DNA of 17,404 nucleotides from Firmicutes bacterium CAG:145 (GCA_000435715.1 FR882601.1:253471-270874), one strand, 5' to 3'; positions 7,212-14,054 are shown, counted from the first letter of the stretch. Translations and numbers: made by a program. The notes: generated from the letters alone by a model not told the origin.

Positions 7212-8551
7212 TGATCTTCCCTTTCAGTATCGGTATAATCGTCTTCAGTTTCATGATCGCTTTGCTGTTGTTCTTCTATATCCATATCTTCATATGACTT
7301 TTCGTCTGTTATATCTATTTCTTCTTTGATTTTTTTATTCTTTTTAAGTTTCTTTTTATTTTTATTTATTATTCCTACCTGCAATATAAGGACTAAAGCT
7401 GCAAGGGCGGCTACTGTAGCTCCCAATGCAATGATAAGGATCTTATCTTTTTGGTCTGCTTCGCTGTCCTGATCCTCTCCATTCAGCTCTGCCAGCAGTT
7501 TCCCGTATTCCATGGCATCTTCGGCAGAAATCTGAGCAGTCTCAGCAAAGGTGTCGCTTTCCTCGTCATAGAAGAACCATGTTTCATCTCCTGTTTCCGG
7601 GTCTTTGAGAAGGGCAAACGTGTACTTCAAATTCGCATCCTTTATCACAGGGATATCCTTTTCTCCGTATTGAGCTATGGTCATGACAAACCCTTTGGGG
7701 ATAGAACTCTCATCATAATTTTCGCAGACGATGTACTCCTTGTCGCCTACAGTTACAGTGATATCCTCGATTTCGCCGTCGGAACCGTCTGAAGGGTCAT
7801 CAGAAGGATCTTCGGAAGAAGTCCCCCCCTCACCTCTGTTTATAGTTACGGTATATGTCTTGGTGGCCCCGTTTTCTGCAGTCACCGTAACGGTCCTCAC
7901 GTTTTTGCCCATCGAAAGATTCTTCGATCCTCCTACAGAGACCGTGGCGGCAGAATCCTGCGGAGTAGCGCTTATAGTACATACGCTCACATCTTCGCCT
8001 ACATTCACCGTATACGAGGTTCTGGAAGGTGAAAAGGAAGGTGAAAGGCTTCCTGCCGAAACTTTAAGGCCGGAAAGGTTCGCATTGCTGGAAGCAGAGG
8101 ATGATGGATTTGTTACTGAAACAGTAGTGCTCTTGGAAGAAACGCTCAAAGGATTCCCATCATAATCTATTATTCCTTCATCACCACCAGGTGATACGCT
8201 GATGTTTGAAGATCCAACTTTTAATGCTTCAAATGTCAATGTGACCGATAGTGATGAATGTGCATTTCCATCTCCTGCATACACATTAATTACTCCTGAT
8301 GCTGTGGAAGGCGCTGTACCTCCTGAACATCCTTTATAGCTTAGAACAGACGCATCATATACTATTTGTGCCGATGCGCCTGCAATATTCGTTGCAGAAA
8401 AAGTATATGTTATCCTTATTGTACTGCCTACTGTGTAACTTCCACCTCCAGATATACTTAATGATGCAGAAGCACCTAACGCATTAGAAGCACTGCAAAA
8501 TGAGAACATCAAGCATAAAATCAATGTTAAAACAATTAATCTTTTTTTCAT
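7208..8551 (-). CDS. membrane-anchored cohesin-domain protein with cadherin-like beta-sandwich
   Basis: With ATG at 8551 the product is 447 residues. TTG (8557) and GTG (8554) are alternatives, but AGGG is 7 bases from the ATG and favours it. Order: signal peptide about 1-28; a probable cohesin domain about 28-148 (beta-rich, with VGSTIRITYTF, AQIVYDASVLSY and a closing STTVSV strand); a cadherin-like beta-sandwich about 156-239 (ending ATKTYTVTINRG); a Ser/Asp-rich linker; an unnamed extracellular domain about 262-345; one transmembrane helix about 371-395; and a cytoplasmic tail that is Lys-rich (396-410) then Asp/Glu-rich. It is 12 bases after the gene for a dockerin-bearing hydrolase, so I infer it is that protein's receptor. 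The cohesin call rests on pattern and context; another carbohydrate-binding-like beta-sandwich is possible. The first 450 bases are poorer in GC than the rest. Confidence 0.8.
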   Translation of the reverse strand: MKKRLIVLTLILCLMFSFCSASNALGASASLSISGGGSYTVGSTIRITYTFSATNIAGASAQIVYDASVLSYKGCSGGTAPSTASGVINVYAGDGNAHSSLSVTLTFEALKVGSSNISVSPGGDEGIIDYDGNPLSVSSKSTTVSVTNPSSSASSNANLSGLKVSAGSLSPSFSPSRTSYTVNVGEDVSVCTISATPQDSAATVSVGGSKNLSMGKNVRTVTVTAENGATKTYTVTINRGEGGTSSEDPSDDPSDGSDGEIEDITVTVGDKEYIVCENYDESSIPKGFVMTIAQYGEKDIPVIKDANLKYTFALLKDPETGDETWFFYDEESDTFAETAQISAEDAMEYGKLLAELNGEDQDSEADQKDKILIIALGATVAALAALVLILQVGIINKNKKKLKKNKKIKEEIDITDEKSYEDMDIEEQQQSDHETEDDYTDTEREDQ

Positions 8552-8563
8552 CACCAATCCCTA

Positions 8564-10732
8564 TTAATTCTTTATAGTATACGTTCCAATAATATGTCTC
8601 TGCATATAAAGAACATCTACAGAACTTACTTTACCGTCGCCATTGATATCTGCGCCGTAAAAATATGCTCCACTCAACGTATAAGTTTTTATTATATGTC
8701 TCTGCGTAAAGAGTACATCGGCAGACGTCACCTTGCCGTCACCATTATTATCACCCTTGACAACTACATAATAACTCTTTATCGCTTTTCCGCTTTTATC
8801 ATACAAGACGGCCTTAGTCCCTGTTCCGACATTGCCTGAAGTCATCTCAGAGCCGCCGGAGCTGATTACTGTTAAAGAGCAGCCTGAAGAAACATTCAAG
8901 TTTGATTTAAAAGTTTTCACAGAAGTTTCAAAGTCAACTCCCATTATATAAGTGCCTATCGAATATACCGAACTGGTCAGGCTTCCCTCTGAGGTAGAAC
9001 CGCTCTCTTTAGCCACGGTGATAGTGTAGGTTTTCTTCACTCCGCTGGTTGAGGTTACCGTAACCTTTATATCGGTAACATTTCCTGTCAGCTGGACATT
9101 TCCTGCGCCTTCGACTTTAGCGCCGGAATCGCTGGCAGAAGCGTTGATTTTTACGTGCGACGTATCGCTGGGAACTACCAGTTCATACTCGGAAATATAC
9201 ATATTAAACGCCGGCATCAGATCATATCCGTCCACGCTCAGGCTCTTGAGAAAATAATTATTATTTCCGCTTCCCGGCATCGGAGCGGCAGTTTCCGGCA
9301 TATTGGAATAAACCGGTATATAGAAAGTTATCGCCCCGCTGGAGCTGTAACCTGCTTTCAGATTTGCGGCTTCGCTGGCCGCCCCGCCGATATTGGTCAT
9401 ATATTGATGAGCGGCCACTGAACTCATACCGTTCATAACATTGAACTTTTTAAGATACAGGGTGTTCTGGTTATTCTTTATGTAATTGCCGGCATAATGA
9501 GCCGCTCCGCCTAAGATCGATTTTATGTGAGTGTTCCATCCCTGGCTCTTGGCATACAGCAGCCCATATTCGACCGCATCATATCCGCCGGAAGCATACG
9601 CTCTTACATTGAAATAATTATAATACCCTTCAAAGCCGCTTACTTTGCCGGAAATGCTGTTTCCCTTTCCGTCCTTTCCCTGTTCCACGAGGATCATCGA
9701 AGCCAGGACATACGGATTGGCTCCCGATTGACTGCCTGCATATATCAAGGCGTCGGAATACGTATCATATCCCGCTTCGGGAAATTTATTTGCAAGGAAC
9801 GTACCGGCCACCAGCTGCTGGAGGCCTGCCTTGGTCTGAGTCTGAGAATCGTATGAATGGCTCATAAATTGAAATATTCCGCCTTCATTCAAAAAGTTTC
9901 TCGGATCCATATAATATTCCACTATAGAACGGGAAGCAGCTATCCAGCCTCCGCTGTCAAATTCTATATAATTGCCATTTGAATCCTTAGCTCCGTAATC
10001 ATCTGATTTCCATGAGTCGTTCGAACTCTTATGTACGAGGTTTATACCTACTTTGCTCTCTTTATCGATCACATCGATCCAGCTCAGCCCCGTCTTCTGA
10101 GATTTAAATATCCATTGAGGGTGAGCGGCATGTAAGATTCTTAAATAATATTTATAGCTTTCCGGAAATCCCTGCTGCGTAAGATAGCTTTCAAAATCCC
10201 CGTCATACACATAGTCGGGGCTTTCGTTTATCACTATGTATTCGCTGCTGACATATCCCGTACGTCCGTTATAGCTTATCTGATACCAGTTTCCTGACTT
10301 TCCTATGATATCTACAGTGACATTATTATTAAGTGTAAACAGTACTTCGTATCCTGAGCCGGGACCGCTTCTAACGTTCAGTCCTATCGGGCTTTTCACC
10401 GTGCCTGTCTTGCCGGTTACGTCCCCGTCGCTGTCTCCCGTCTGCTGAATCACGAGATAATCACCGCTGGCATATCCCGTCTTTCCTTCATAACTTATCT
10501 TGTACCAGCTGCCGTCTTTTTCTATCACCGTGACTGTAGTCTTGTCGGGAAGTGCGAAGAGAATACCGTAATCGACGCCGGGGCCGCTTCTGACATTCAA
10601 TCCCTCTTTGCTGTCTACGGTAGCGGTCGTGGCTGCCGAGGCGCTACCGGCCATGACAAACGCAGCCATGAGAATTAAGAAAGCTGTCAAAATAATAGTC
10701 GTTAAATTCTTTCGTCTAAGTCTTACAGTCAT
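8564..10732 (-). CDS. secreted N-acetylglucosaminidase (GH73-like) with two SH3b domains, cadherin-like domain and C-terminal type I dockerin
   Basis: A 722-residue wall hydrolase. Order: signal peptide about 1-33 ending SASA; SH3b 1 about 37-96 and SH3b 2 about 109-168, each with GLNVRSGPG and WY.IS..G.TGY; glucosaminidase region about 175-445, with probable catalytic E350 in MILVEQG; cadherin-like beta-sandwich about 492-575; a conserved beta-rich module about 585-658 of the kind that often precedes dockerins; dockerin 659-722. The dockerin has two calcium loops of the form DxNxDGxVxxxD (D661, N663, D665, D672 and D695, N697, D699, D706), each followed by an identical QRHII helix segment. 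Expected action is cleavage of the GlcNAc-MurNAc backbone during wall remodelling. It starts 2 bp after tdk with AGGGAG as ribosome binding site. The partner cohesin is the next gene. Confidence 0.9.
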   Translation of the reverse strand: MTVRLRRKNLTTIILTAFLILMAAFVMAGSASAATTATVDSKEGLNVRSGPGVDYGILFALPDKTTVTVIEKDGSWYKISYEGKTGYASGDYLVIQQTGDSDGDVTGKTGTVKSPIGLNVRSGPGSGYEVLFTLNNNVTVDIIGKSGNWYQISYNGRTGYVSSEYIVINESPDYVYDGDFESYLTQQGFPESYKYYLRILHAAHPQWIFKSQKTGLSWIDVIDKESKVGINLVHKSSNDSWKSDDYGAKDSNGNYIEFDSGGWIAASRSIVEYYMDPRNFLNEGGIFQFMSHSYDSQTQTKAGLQQLVAGTFLANKFPEAGYDTYSDALIYAGSQSGANPYVLASMILVEQGKDGKGNSISGKVSGFEGYYNYFNVRAYASGGYDAVEYGLLYAKSQGWNTHIKSILGGAAHYAGNYIKNNQNTLYLKKFNVMNGMSSVAAHQYMTNIGGAASEAANLKAGYSSSGAITFYIPVYSNMPETAAPMPGSGNNNYFLKSLSVDGYDLMPAFNMYISEYELVVPSDTSHVKINASASDSGAKVEGAGNVQLTGNVTDIKVTVTSTSGVKKTYTITVAKESGSTSEGSLTSSVYSIGTYIMGVDFETSVKTFKSNLNVSSGCSLTVISSGGSEMTSGNVGTGTKAVLYDKSGKAIKSYYVVVKGDNNGDGKVTSADVLFTQRHIIKTYTLSGAYFYGADINGDGKVSSVDVLYMQRHIIGTYTIKN

Positions 10733-10734
10733 TT

Positions 10735-11340
10735 TTACTCCCTGAATAACAAAGCCTGTTTATTCTCACAAAATCTTCCGTCGTTATAATGCTTGCGGCA
10801 CAAGGACACATACATATCGTTGCCTCCTATAACTACCTGCTCTCCTTGTTTGACGACTCTTCCGTCGATAACTCTGGCCACCATGGTAGCTTTTCGTCCG
10901 CACCAGCATATAGTCTTTATTTCTTCTATCTTATCTGCATATATCAGCATGTAATACGATCCCTCAAAGAGTTCGTTTCTGAAATCATTTTTGAGTCCAT
11001 AAGCCAGCACGGGAACATCGCAGCTGTCTACTATCTCCACCAATTCCTGTACATGATGCTTTTTGAGAAACTGGCATTCGTCTATCAGTACGCAGTCGAT
11101 TTTTCTCTTTTCATTTTCACGAATATACAGTTCAAGTATATTAGTATCTTCATTTACTACGAGAGCTTCTCTCTGTATCCCTATTCTCGAGGTTATCACC
11201 CCTACCCCATATCTGTCGTCTACCGAGGGAATAAGAGTGAGCACCTGTTTGCCTCTCTCCTCATAGTTGTACGCCACCTTTATCAGTTCTATAGATTTTC
11301 CGGCGTTCATCGTACTGTATCTGTAATATAGCTGGGCCAT
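10735..11340 (-). CDS. tdk: thymidine kinase (type II)
   Basis: Phosphorylates thymidine with ATP in pyrimidine salvage. I place the start at the ATG at 11340 (201 residues, MAQLYYRYSTMNAGKS). A frame extension to 11391 lacks family similarity, and GGGAGG sits 5-6 bases before 11340. Motifs: P-loop TMNAGKS at about 9-15, Walker B/catalytic VLIDECQFL, the flexible YGLKNDF segment, and the zinc-binding cysteines CWCGRK and a later CRKHYNDGRFC. Length and motifs match the bacterial/human TK1-like family. It is the first gene of the operon carrying the dockerin hydrolase, cohesin protein and MgtC-like protein; that grouping is not functionally obvious. A good promoter lies at 11370-11398. Confidence 0.97.
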   Translation of the reverse strand: MAQLYYRYSTMNAGKSIELIKVAYNYEERGKQVLTLIPSVDDRYGVGVITSRIGIQREALVVNEDTNILELYIRENEKRKIDCVLIDECQFLKKHHVQELVEIVDSCDVPVLAYGLKNDFRNELFEGSYYMLIYADKIEEIKTICWCGRKATMVARVIDGRVVKQGEQVVIGGNDMYVSLCRKHYNDGRFCENKQALLFRE

Positions 11341-11369
11341 CGCATCCTCCCGTAATTTTATACATGTAT

Positions 11370-11398
11370 ATTTTACCGCAAATTTCGCCAAGAATCAA
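11370..11398 (-). promoter_or_regulatory. sigma-A-like promoter for the tdk operon
   Basis: Minus strand reads TTGATT (11393-11398), exactly 17 bases, TAAAAT (11370-11375). Transcription would start about 20-25 bases before the tdk ATG, leaving room only for the GGGAGG site. This supports the shorter tdk start. Confidence 0.55.
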
Positions 11399-11542
11399 TG
11401 ATTACCTGCAAATTGATAACATAAAACTCCAGGCAAAAACTGCCTGAAAAAGAAAAGTTCCTTTTTCATCGGCCGTACATTCCGAGGCTTTTTACAACGA
11501 GCCGAACCACCTCATTAAAGCTCTTTCAAGTCAGAAAAAATC

Positions 11543-11571
11543 TTCCAAACTCGTCCGATTTATGTTATGAT
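11543..11571 (+). promoter_or_regulatory. candidate promoter for the membrane protein/TPR lipoprotein pair
   Basis: Plus strand reads TTCCAA (11543-11548), 17 bases, TATGAT (11566-11571). The -35 is poor and the -10 reasonable. An ATG at 11567 would fall in the -10 box, which supports the later start at 11606. Confidence 0.35.
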
Positions 11572-11605
11572 TTTATTTGCAATATCACAGAAAAAAGGAG
11601 TATAT

Positions 11606-11941
11606 ATGGAAAGTATATTTATTATAATTTTGAAGTGTCTTCTGCTGGGAATAGTCTGGGCCGCCCTTCTCATACCCATACTGTTCAACAGAGGAGGCTG
11701 GCTCAAATATCTGATCACCGTGCTGGCAATAGCCGTCTTGTGTTTCCTCCTGCGGAGATGGGCTCTTGTGATCAATAAGATGACGGTGATTGCCTTGATA
11801 ACTTTAGTCATATCTTGGATAACATCTATGGCCGTCTTCGACAAAGAATCCAAAATCAAATCAAAAGTCATCTCTTTTGCTTGTGTAATGTCTGCCGCGG
11901 CTTATCTCATCTCGAGTTGGGTCTCATTTGAAATATTGTAG
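11606..11941 (+). CDS. small multi-pass membrane protein, unknown function
   Basis: I do not recognise this protein. Starting at the ATG at 11606 it has 111 residues. AAAGGAG lies 5 bases before that codon; an in-frame ATG at 11567 has no such site. Four hydrophobic segments are visible at about 3-27, 32-50, 58-76 and 87-108, separated by short charged loops (NRGG, LRRW, DKESKIKSK). No catalytic or binding motif is seen. It is 15 bp upstream of the TPR lipoprotein gene and in the same direction, so the two are probably co-transcribed and may act together at the membrane. That link is inference from position only. Confidence 0.72.
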   Translation: MESIFIIILKCLLLGIVWAALLIPILFNRGGWLKYLITVLAIAVLCFLLRRWALVINKMTVIALITLVISWITSMAVFDKESKIKSKVISFACVMSAAAYLISSWVSFEIL

Positions 11942-11956
11942 TCATGGAGGATTAAC

Positions 11957-12594
11957 ATGAAAAAGATCATTATCCTGTTATTTACTTTAATTCTGGCATT
12001 TTTTCATTGGGATGTCAGAAAAATCAGGGCGACGAGTTTTTCACGGAAGGCAGCGAAGCATATGCTGAAGGGGATTACGAAACTGCCCTCGAGAAATTTG
12101 AGAGCGCCCTCGAGGCCGGAATCTCCGATAAGATCAGCTATTCTGATCTGTACGCCTATCTCGGAGGAGCCGAATTGGAACTCGGAAATCTGGAGAAAGC
12201 CCAAGAATATTATCAGTCGGCGCTGGATGAGGATGATACCGATGTAAGAAATTACGTAAACCTGGCCATCACCTACAGGCAGGGCGGAGATAACCTGTCT
12301 GCCAAAGAGCTCTATTTTCAGGCTCTGGAAATTGACCCGGATTATGCGGAGCTTAACTCCAGTTTAGGATCCCTTTACATATTAGAAGGAGACGCGCCGG
12401 CTGCCATAGAATATTTTGAAAAAGCGCTGAAATCTGACCCTGACCTGGCTGTAGCCTGGGGCAACGCAGCTCTGGCCTACGCCCAGACAGGAGATTTTGA
12501 AACTGCCGATAAATACCTCGAAGCTTCTGTAAAGAAAGGTTACGAAAACGCGGAAACCATAAGAGAAATGATCGAAAAAGAGAAAAACCGCTGA
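11957..12594 (+). CDS. TPR-repeat lipoprotein, interrupted by an apparent -1 base frameshift in a T6 run
   Basis: Translation should start at the ATG at 11957, which has GGAGG 6 bases upstream and encodes a classic signal peptide (MKKIIILLFTLILAFF). That frame then drifts into non-conserved sequence. From 12007 the next frame encodes GCQKNQGDEFF followed by about five tetratricopeptide repeats to 12594, with typical units such as AYAEGDYETALEKFESALE and AIEYFEKALKSDP. Adding one T to the T6 run at 11999-12004 joins the two as ...LAFFSLGCQKN, a good lipobox with the lipidated cysteine. So the intended gene is a lipoprotein of about 212 residues, probably a protein-interaction scaffold on the outer face of the membrane. 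As given the sequence is broken; either a sequencing error or a real lesion. No ribosome binding site exists for a separate start at the TTG at 12007. Confidence 0.8.
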
Positions 12595-12631
12595 CCTTGC
12601 CCCGCCTGCAAGGCGGCGTCTCAAGAATCAC

Positions 12632-12660
12632 AAAGCCGCTGACAACATCAGCGGCTTTTA
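12632..12660 (+). terminator. rho-independent terminator after the TPR lipoprotein gene
   Basis: Perfect 11-bp stem pairing 12632-12642 with 12648-12658, loop CAACA. The descending arm ends in CTTTTA. A smaller GC-rich hairpin (12602-12607 with 12611-12616) lies just upstream, right after the stop codon. Confidence 0.8.
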
Positions 12661-12882
12661 GAATTGAGAGTTTTTGATATTCTCACCTTGAAACTGTTTT
12701 TGATAATGTTAATAGGAACTTGCTCAAGAGCATCAGTTTATCAGCTATTCCCGTCAGCGAGGTTTTGGCTCCTTACCGAGATTTTTCTCTCTGCAAGTCC
12801 CGATTTCCTCAAATTACGGAACGTTTGCGGGAATTATTCATCAATTTTCAAAGACAGGGGCTTTTTCGTCGACAGTTTGTCC

Positions 12883-12912
12883 AAAAAACAAAAGCAATCC
12901 CTCGGACTTCTT
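12883..12912 (-). terminator. candidate terminator of the tRNA array
   Basis: On the minus strand, 31 bases past the last tRNA, a 9-bp stem with one mismatch and one G-T pair (12904-12912 with 12892-12900, loop of 3) is followed by TTGTTTTTT. It is imperfect but in the right place for the array's end. Confidence 0.5.
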
Positions 12913-12942
12913 TGTCAGCAAGGAACTGCCTTTATAAATAAA

Positions 12943-13018
12943 TGGTGCCCAGATCCGGAATCGAACCAGAGACACGGGGATTTTCAGTCCCCTGCTCTAC
13001 CTACTGAGCTATCTGGGC
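12943..13018 (-). tRNA. tRNA-Phe (GAA)
   Basis: Cloverleaf read on the minus strand: acceptor GCCCAGA/TCTGGGC, anticodon loop CTGAAAA, T-loop TTCGATT, discriminator A, encoded CCA. 76 nt including CCA. It is the last gene of the array in transcription order. Confidence 0.97.
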
Positions 13019-13039
13019 ATACATTTGTTTATTAAAATG

Positions 13040-13116
13040 TGGTGGGCCTTCAGGGACTTGAACCCGGGACCTGCCGGTTATGAGCCGGATGCTCTGACCA
13101 ACTGAGCTAAAGGCCC
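13040..13116 (-). tRNA. tRNA with CAT anticodon, elongator Met (or Ile2)
   Basis: Acceptor GGGCCTT/AAGGCCC, anticodon loop CTCATAA, T-loop TTCAAGT, encoded CCA, 77 nt. The G1-C72 pair and the absence of the initiator's three consecutive G-C pairs in the anticodon stem exclude initiator tRNA. Elongator Met and lysidine-modified Ile2 cannot be separated with certainty by eye; both share CTTTAGCTCAGTTGGT-like 5' halves. Confidence 0.93.
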
Positions 13117-13125
13117 ACATTTTAA

Positions 13126-13202
13126 TGGTCGGGGTGGCAGGATTTGAACCCGCGGCCCACTGGTCCCAAACCAGTTGCGCTACCAAACTGCGCTACACCC
13201 CG
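13126..13202 (-). tRNA. tRNA-Pro (TGG)
   Basis: Acceptor CGGGGTG/CACCCCG with the C1-G72 pair usual for bacterial tRNA-Pro, anticodon loop TTTGGGA, T-loop TTCAAAT, encoded CCA. 77 nt. Confidence 0.97.
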
Positions 13203-13215
13203 ATATAAAATTCTT

Positions 13216-13291
13216 TGGCAGGGGCAGAAGGACTCGAACCCTCGACACGTGGTTTTGGAGACCACTGCTCTACCAACTGAGCTATACCCCT
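13216..13291 (-). tRNA. tRNA-Trp (CCA)
   Basis: Acceptor AGGGGTA/TGCCCCT (one wobble), anticodon loop CTCCAAA, T-loop TTCGAGT, discriminator G as expected for Trp, encoded CCA. 76 nt. Confidence 0.97.
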
Positions 13292-13296
13292 ATGTA

Positions 13297-13389
13297 TGGC
13301 GGAGAAGATGGGATTCGAACCCATGCGGCCCGTAATCGAACCCTAACGGTTTAGCAAACCGTCCTCTTCAGCCACTTGAGTACTTCTCC
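13297..13389 (-). tRNA. tRNA-Ser (GCT)
   Basis: Acceptor GGAGAAG/CTTCTCC, anticodon loop TGCTAAA, long variable arm of about 20 bases, T-loop TTCGAAT, discriminator G, encoded CCA. 93 nt. Confidence 0.97.
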
Positions 13390-13406
13390 AGGCTTATCAC
13401 TTATTA

Positions 13407-13495
13407 TGGCGGAGAGGGTGGGATTCGAACCCACGGCCCCTTTCGGAGTCACTGGTTTTCAAGACCAGCTCCTTAAACCACTCGGACACCTCTCC
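13407..13495 (-). tRNA. tRNA-Ser (TGA)
   Basis: Acceptor GGAGAGG/CCTCTCC, anticodon loop CTTGAAA, long variable arm, T-loop TTCGAAT, discriminator G, encoded CCA. 89 nt. Adjacent to the other tRNA-Ser. Confidence 0.97.
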
Positions 13496-13533
13496 ATGTC
13501 CGATACTTGCAAAAATCGCCGCGGTGTTTTTAT

Positions 13534-13609
13534 TGGTGACCCATCGGAGATTCGAACTCCGGACACCTTGATTAAAAGTCAAGTGCTCTGCCGACTGAGC
13601 TAATGGGTC
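13534..13609 (-). tRNA. tRNA-Lys (TTT)
   Basis: Acceptor GACCCAT/ATGGGTC, anticodon loop CTTTTAA, T-loop TTCGAAT, discriminator A, encoded CCA. 76 nt. Confidence 0.97.
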
Positions 13610-13614
13610 ACGCG

Positions 13615-13689
13615 TGGCTGGGGTAGCAAGATTCGAACTTACGAATGCTGGGATCAAAACCCAGTGCCTTACCGCTTGGCGATACCCCA
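13615..13689 (-). tRNA. tRNA-Gln (TTG)
   Basis: Acceptor TGGGGTA/TACCCCA, anticodon loop TTTTGAT, T-loop TTCGAAT, discriminator G, encoded CCA. 75 nt. Starts 5 bp after tRNA-Lys ends on the map. Confidence 0.97.
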
Positions 13690-13696
13690 AAAAAAA

Positions 13697-13773
13697 TGGT
13701 GAGCCCACAGGGATTCGAACCCCGGACACACGGCTTAGAAGGCCGTTGCTCTATCCAACTGAGCTATGAGCCC
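13697..13773 (-). tRNA. tRNA-Arg (TCT)
   Basis: Acceptor GGGCTCA/TGGGCTC (one non-canonical end pair), anticodon loop CTTCTAA, T-loop TTCGAAT, discriminator A, encoded CCA. 77 nt. Confidence 0.97.
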
Positions 13774-13782
13774 ACAAAATAG

Positions 13783-13856
<74 letters not shown>

Positions 13857-13869
13857 ACGTTATAAATAT

Positions 13870-13944
13870 TGGAGCGGAAGACGAGATTCGAACTCGCGAC
13901 CCTCGCCTTGGCAAGGCGATGCTCTACCCCTGAGCCACTTCCGC
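13870..13944 (-). tRNA. tRNA-Gly (GCC)
   Basis: Acceptor GCGGAAG/CTTCCGC, anticodon loop TTGCCAA, T-loop TTCGAAT, discriminator T, encoded CCA. 75 nt. Neighbour of the other tRNA-Gly. Confidence 0.97.
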
Positions 13945-13964
13945 ACAACTATTAAGTTTTAAAT

Positions 13965-14049
13965 TGGTCGAGGGAGATGGATTCGAACCATCGAAAGCTC
14001 AGCTAACGGATTTACAGTCCGCCCCCTTTGGCCACTCGGGAATCCCTCG
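13965..14049 (-). tRNA. tRNA-Tyr (GTA), with unusual C1-G72 end pair
   Basis: Anticodon loop CTGTAAA, long variable arm, T-loop TTCGAAT, discriminator A, encoded CCA, 85 nt. The acceptor CGAGGGA/TCCCTCG gives C1-G72, where bacterial tRNA-Tyr normally has G1-C72. The GUA anticodon is a queuosine site, matching queH in this window. Confidence 0.96.
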
Positions 14050-14054
14050 ACGTA

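Noticed and set aside
7731..8165. Plus-strand open frame of 144 codons inside the cohesin gene
   Set aside because: It is antisense to a well-supported domain-bearing gene and reflects its Ser/Thr/Val-rich codons; no start signals.
11398..11470. Minus-strand mini-frame of 24 codons upstream of tdk as a leader peptide
   Set aside because: It lies upstream of the predicted tdk promoter, lacks a ribosome binding site and has no run of regulatory codons.
11999..12010. Programmed -1 frameshift in the TPR lipoprotein
   Set aside because: The slippery site is imperfect, no stimulatory stem or internal ribosome binding site was seen, and a second homopolymer deletion in yigZ suggests a technical cause.
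12664..13035. Open frame of 123 codons on the plus strand between the terminator and the tRNA array
   Set aside because: It has no ribosome binding site, overlaps the tRNA-Phe gene antisense, and its product has no recognisable pattern. The stretch 12660-12882 appears to be plain intergenic DNA.
13040..13116. Initiator tRNA-fMet
   Set aside because: It has a G1-C72 pair and lacks the three consecutive G-C pairs next to the anticodon loop.
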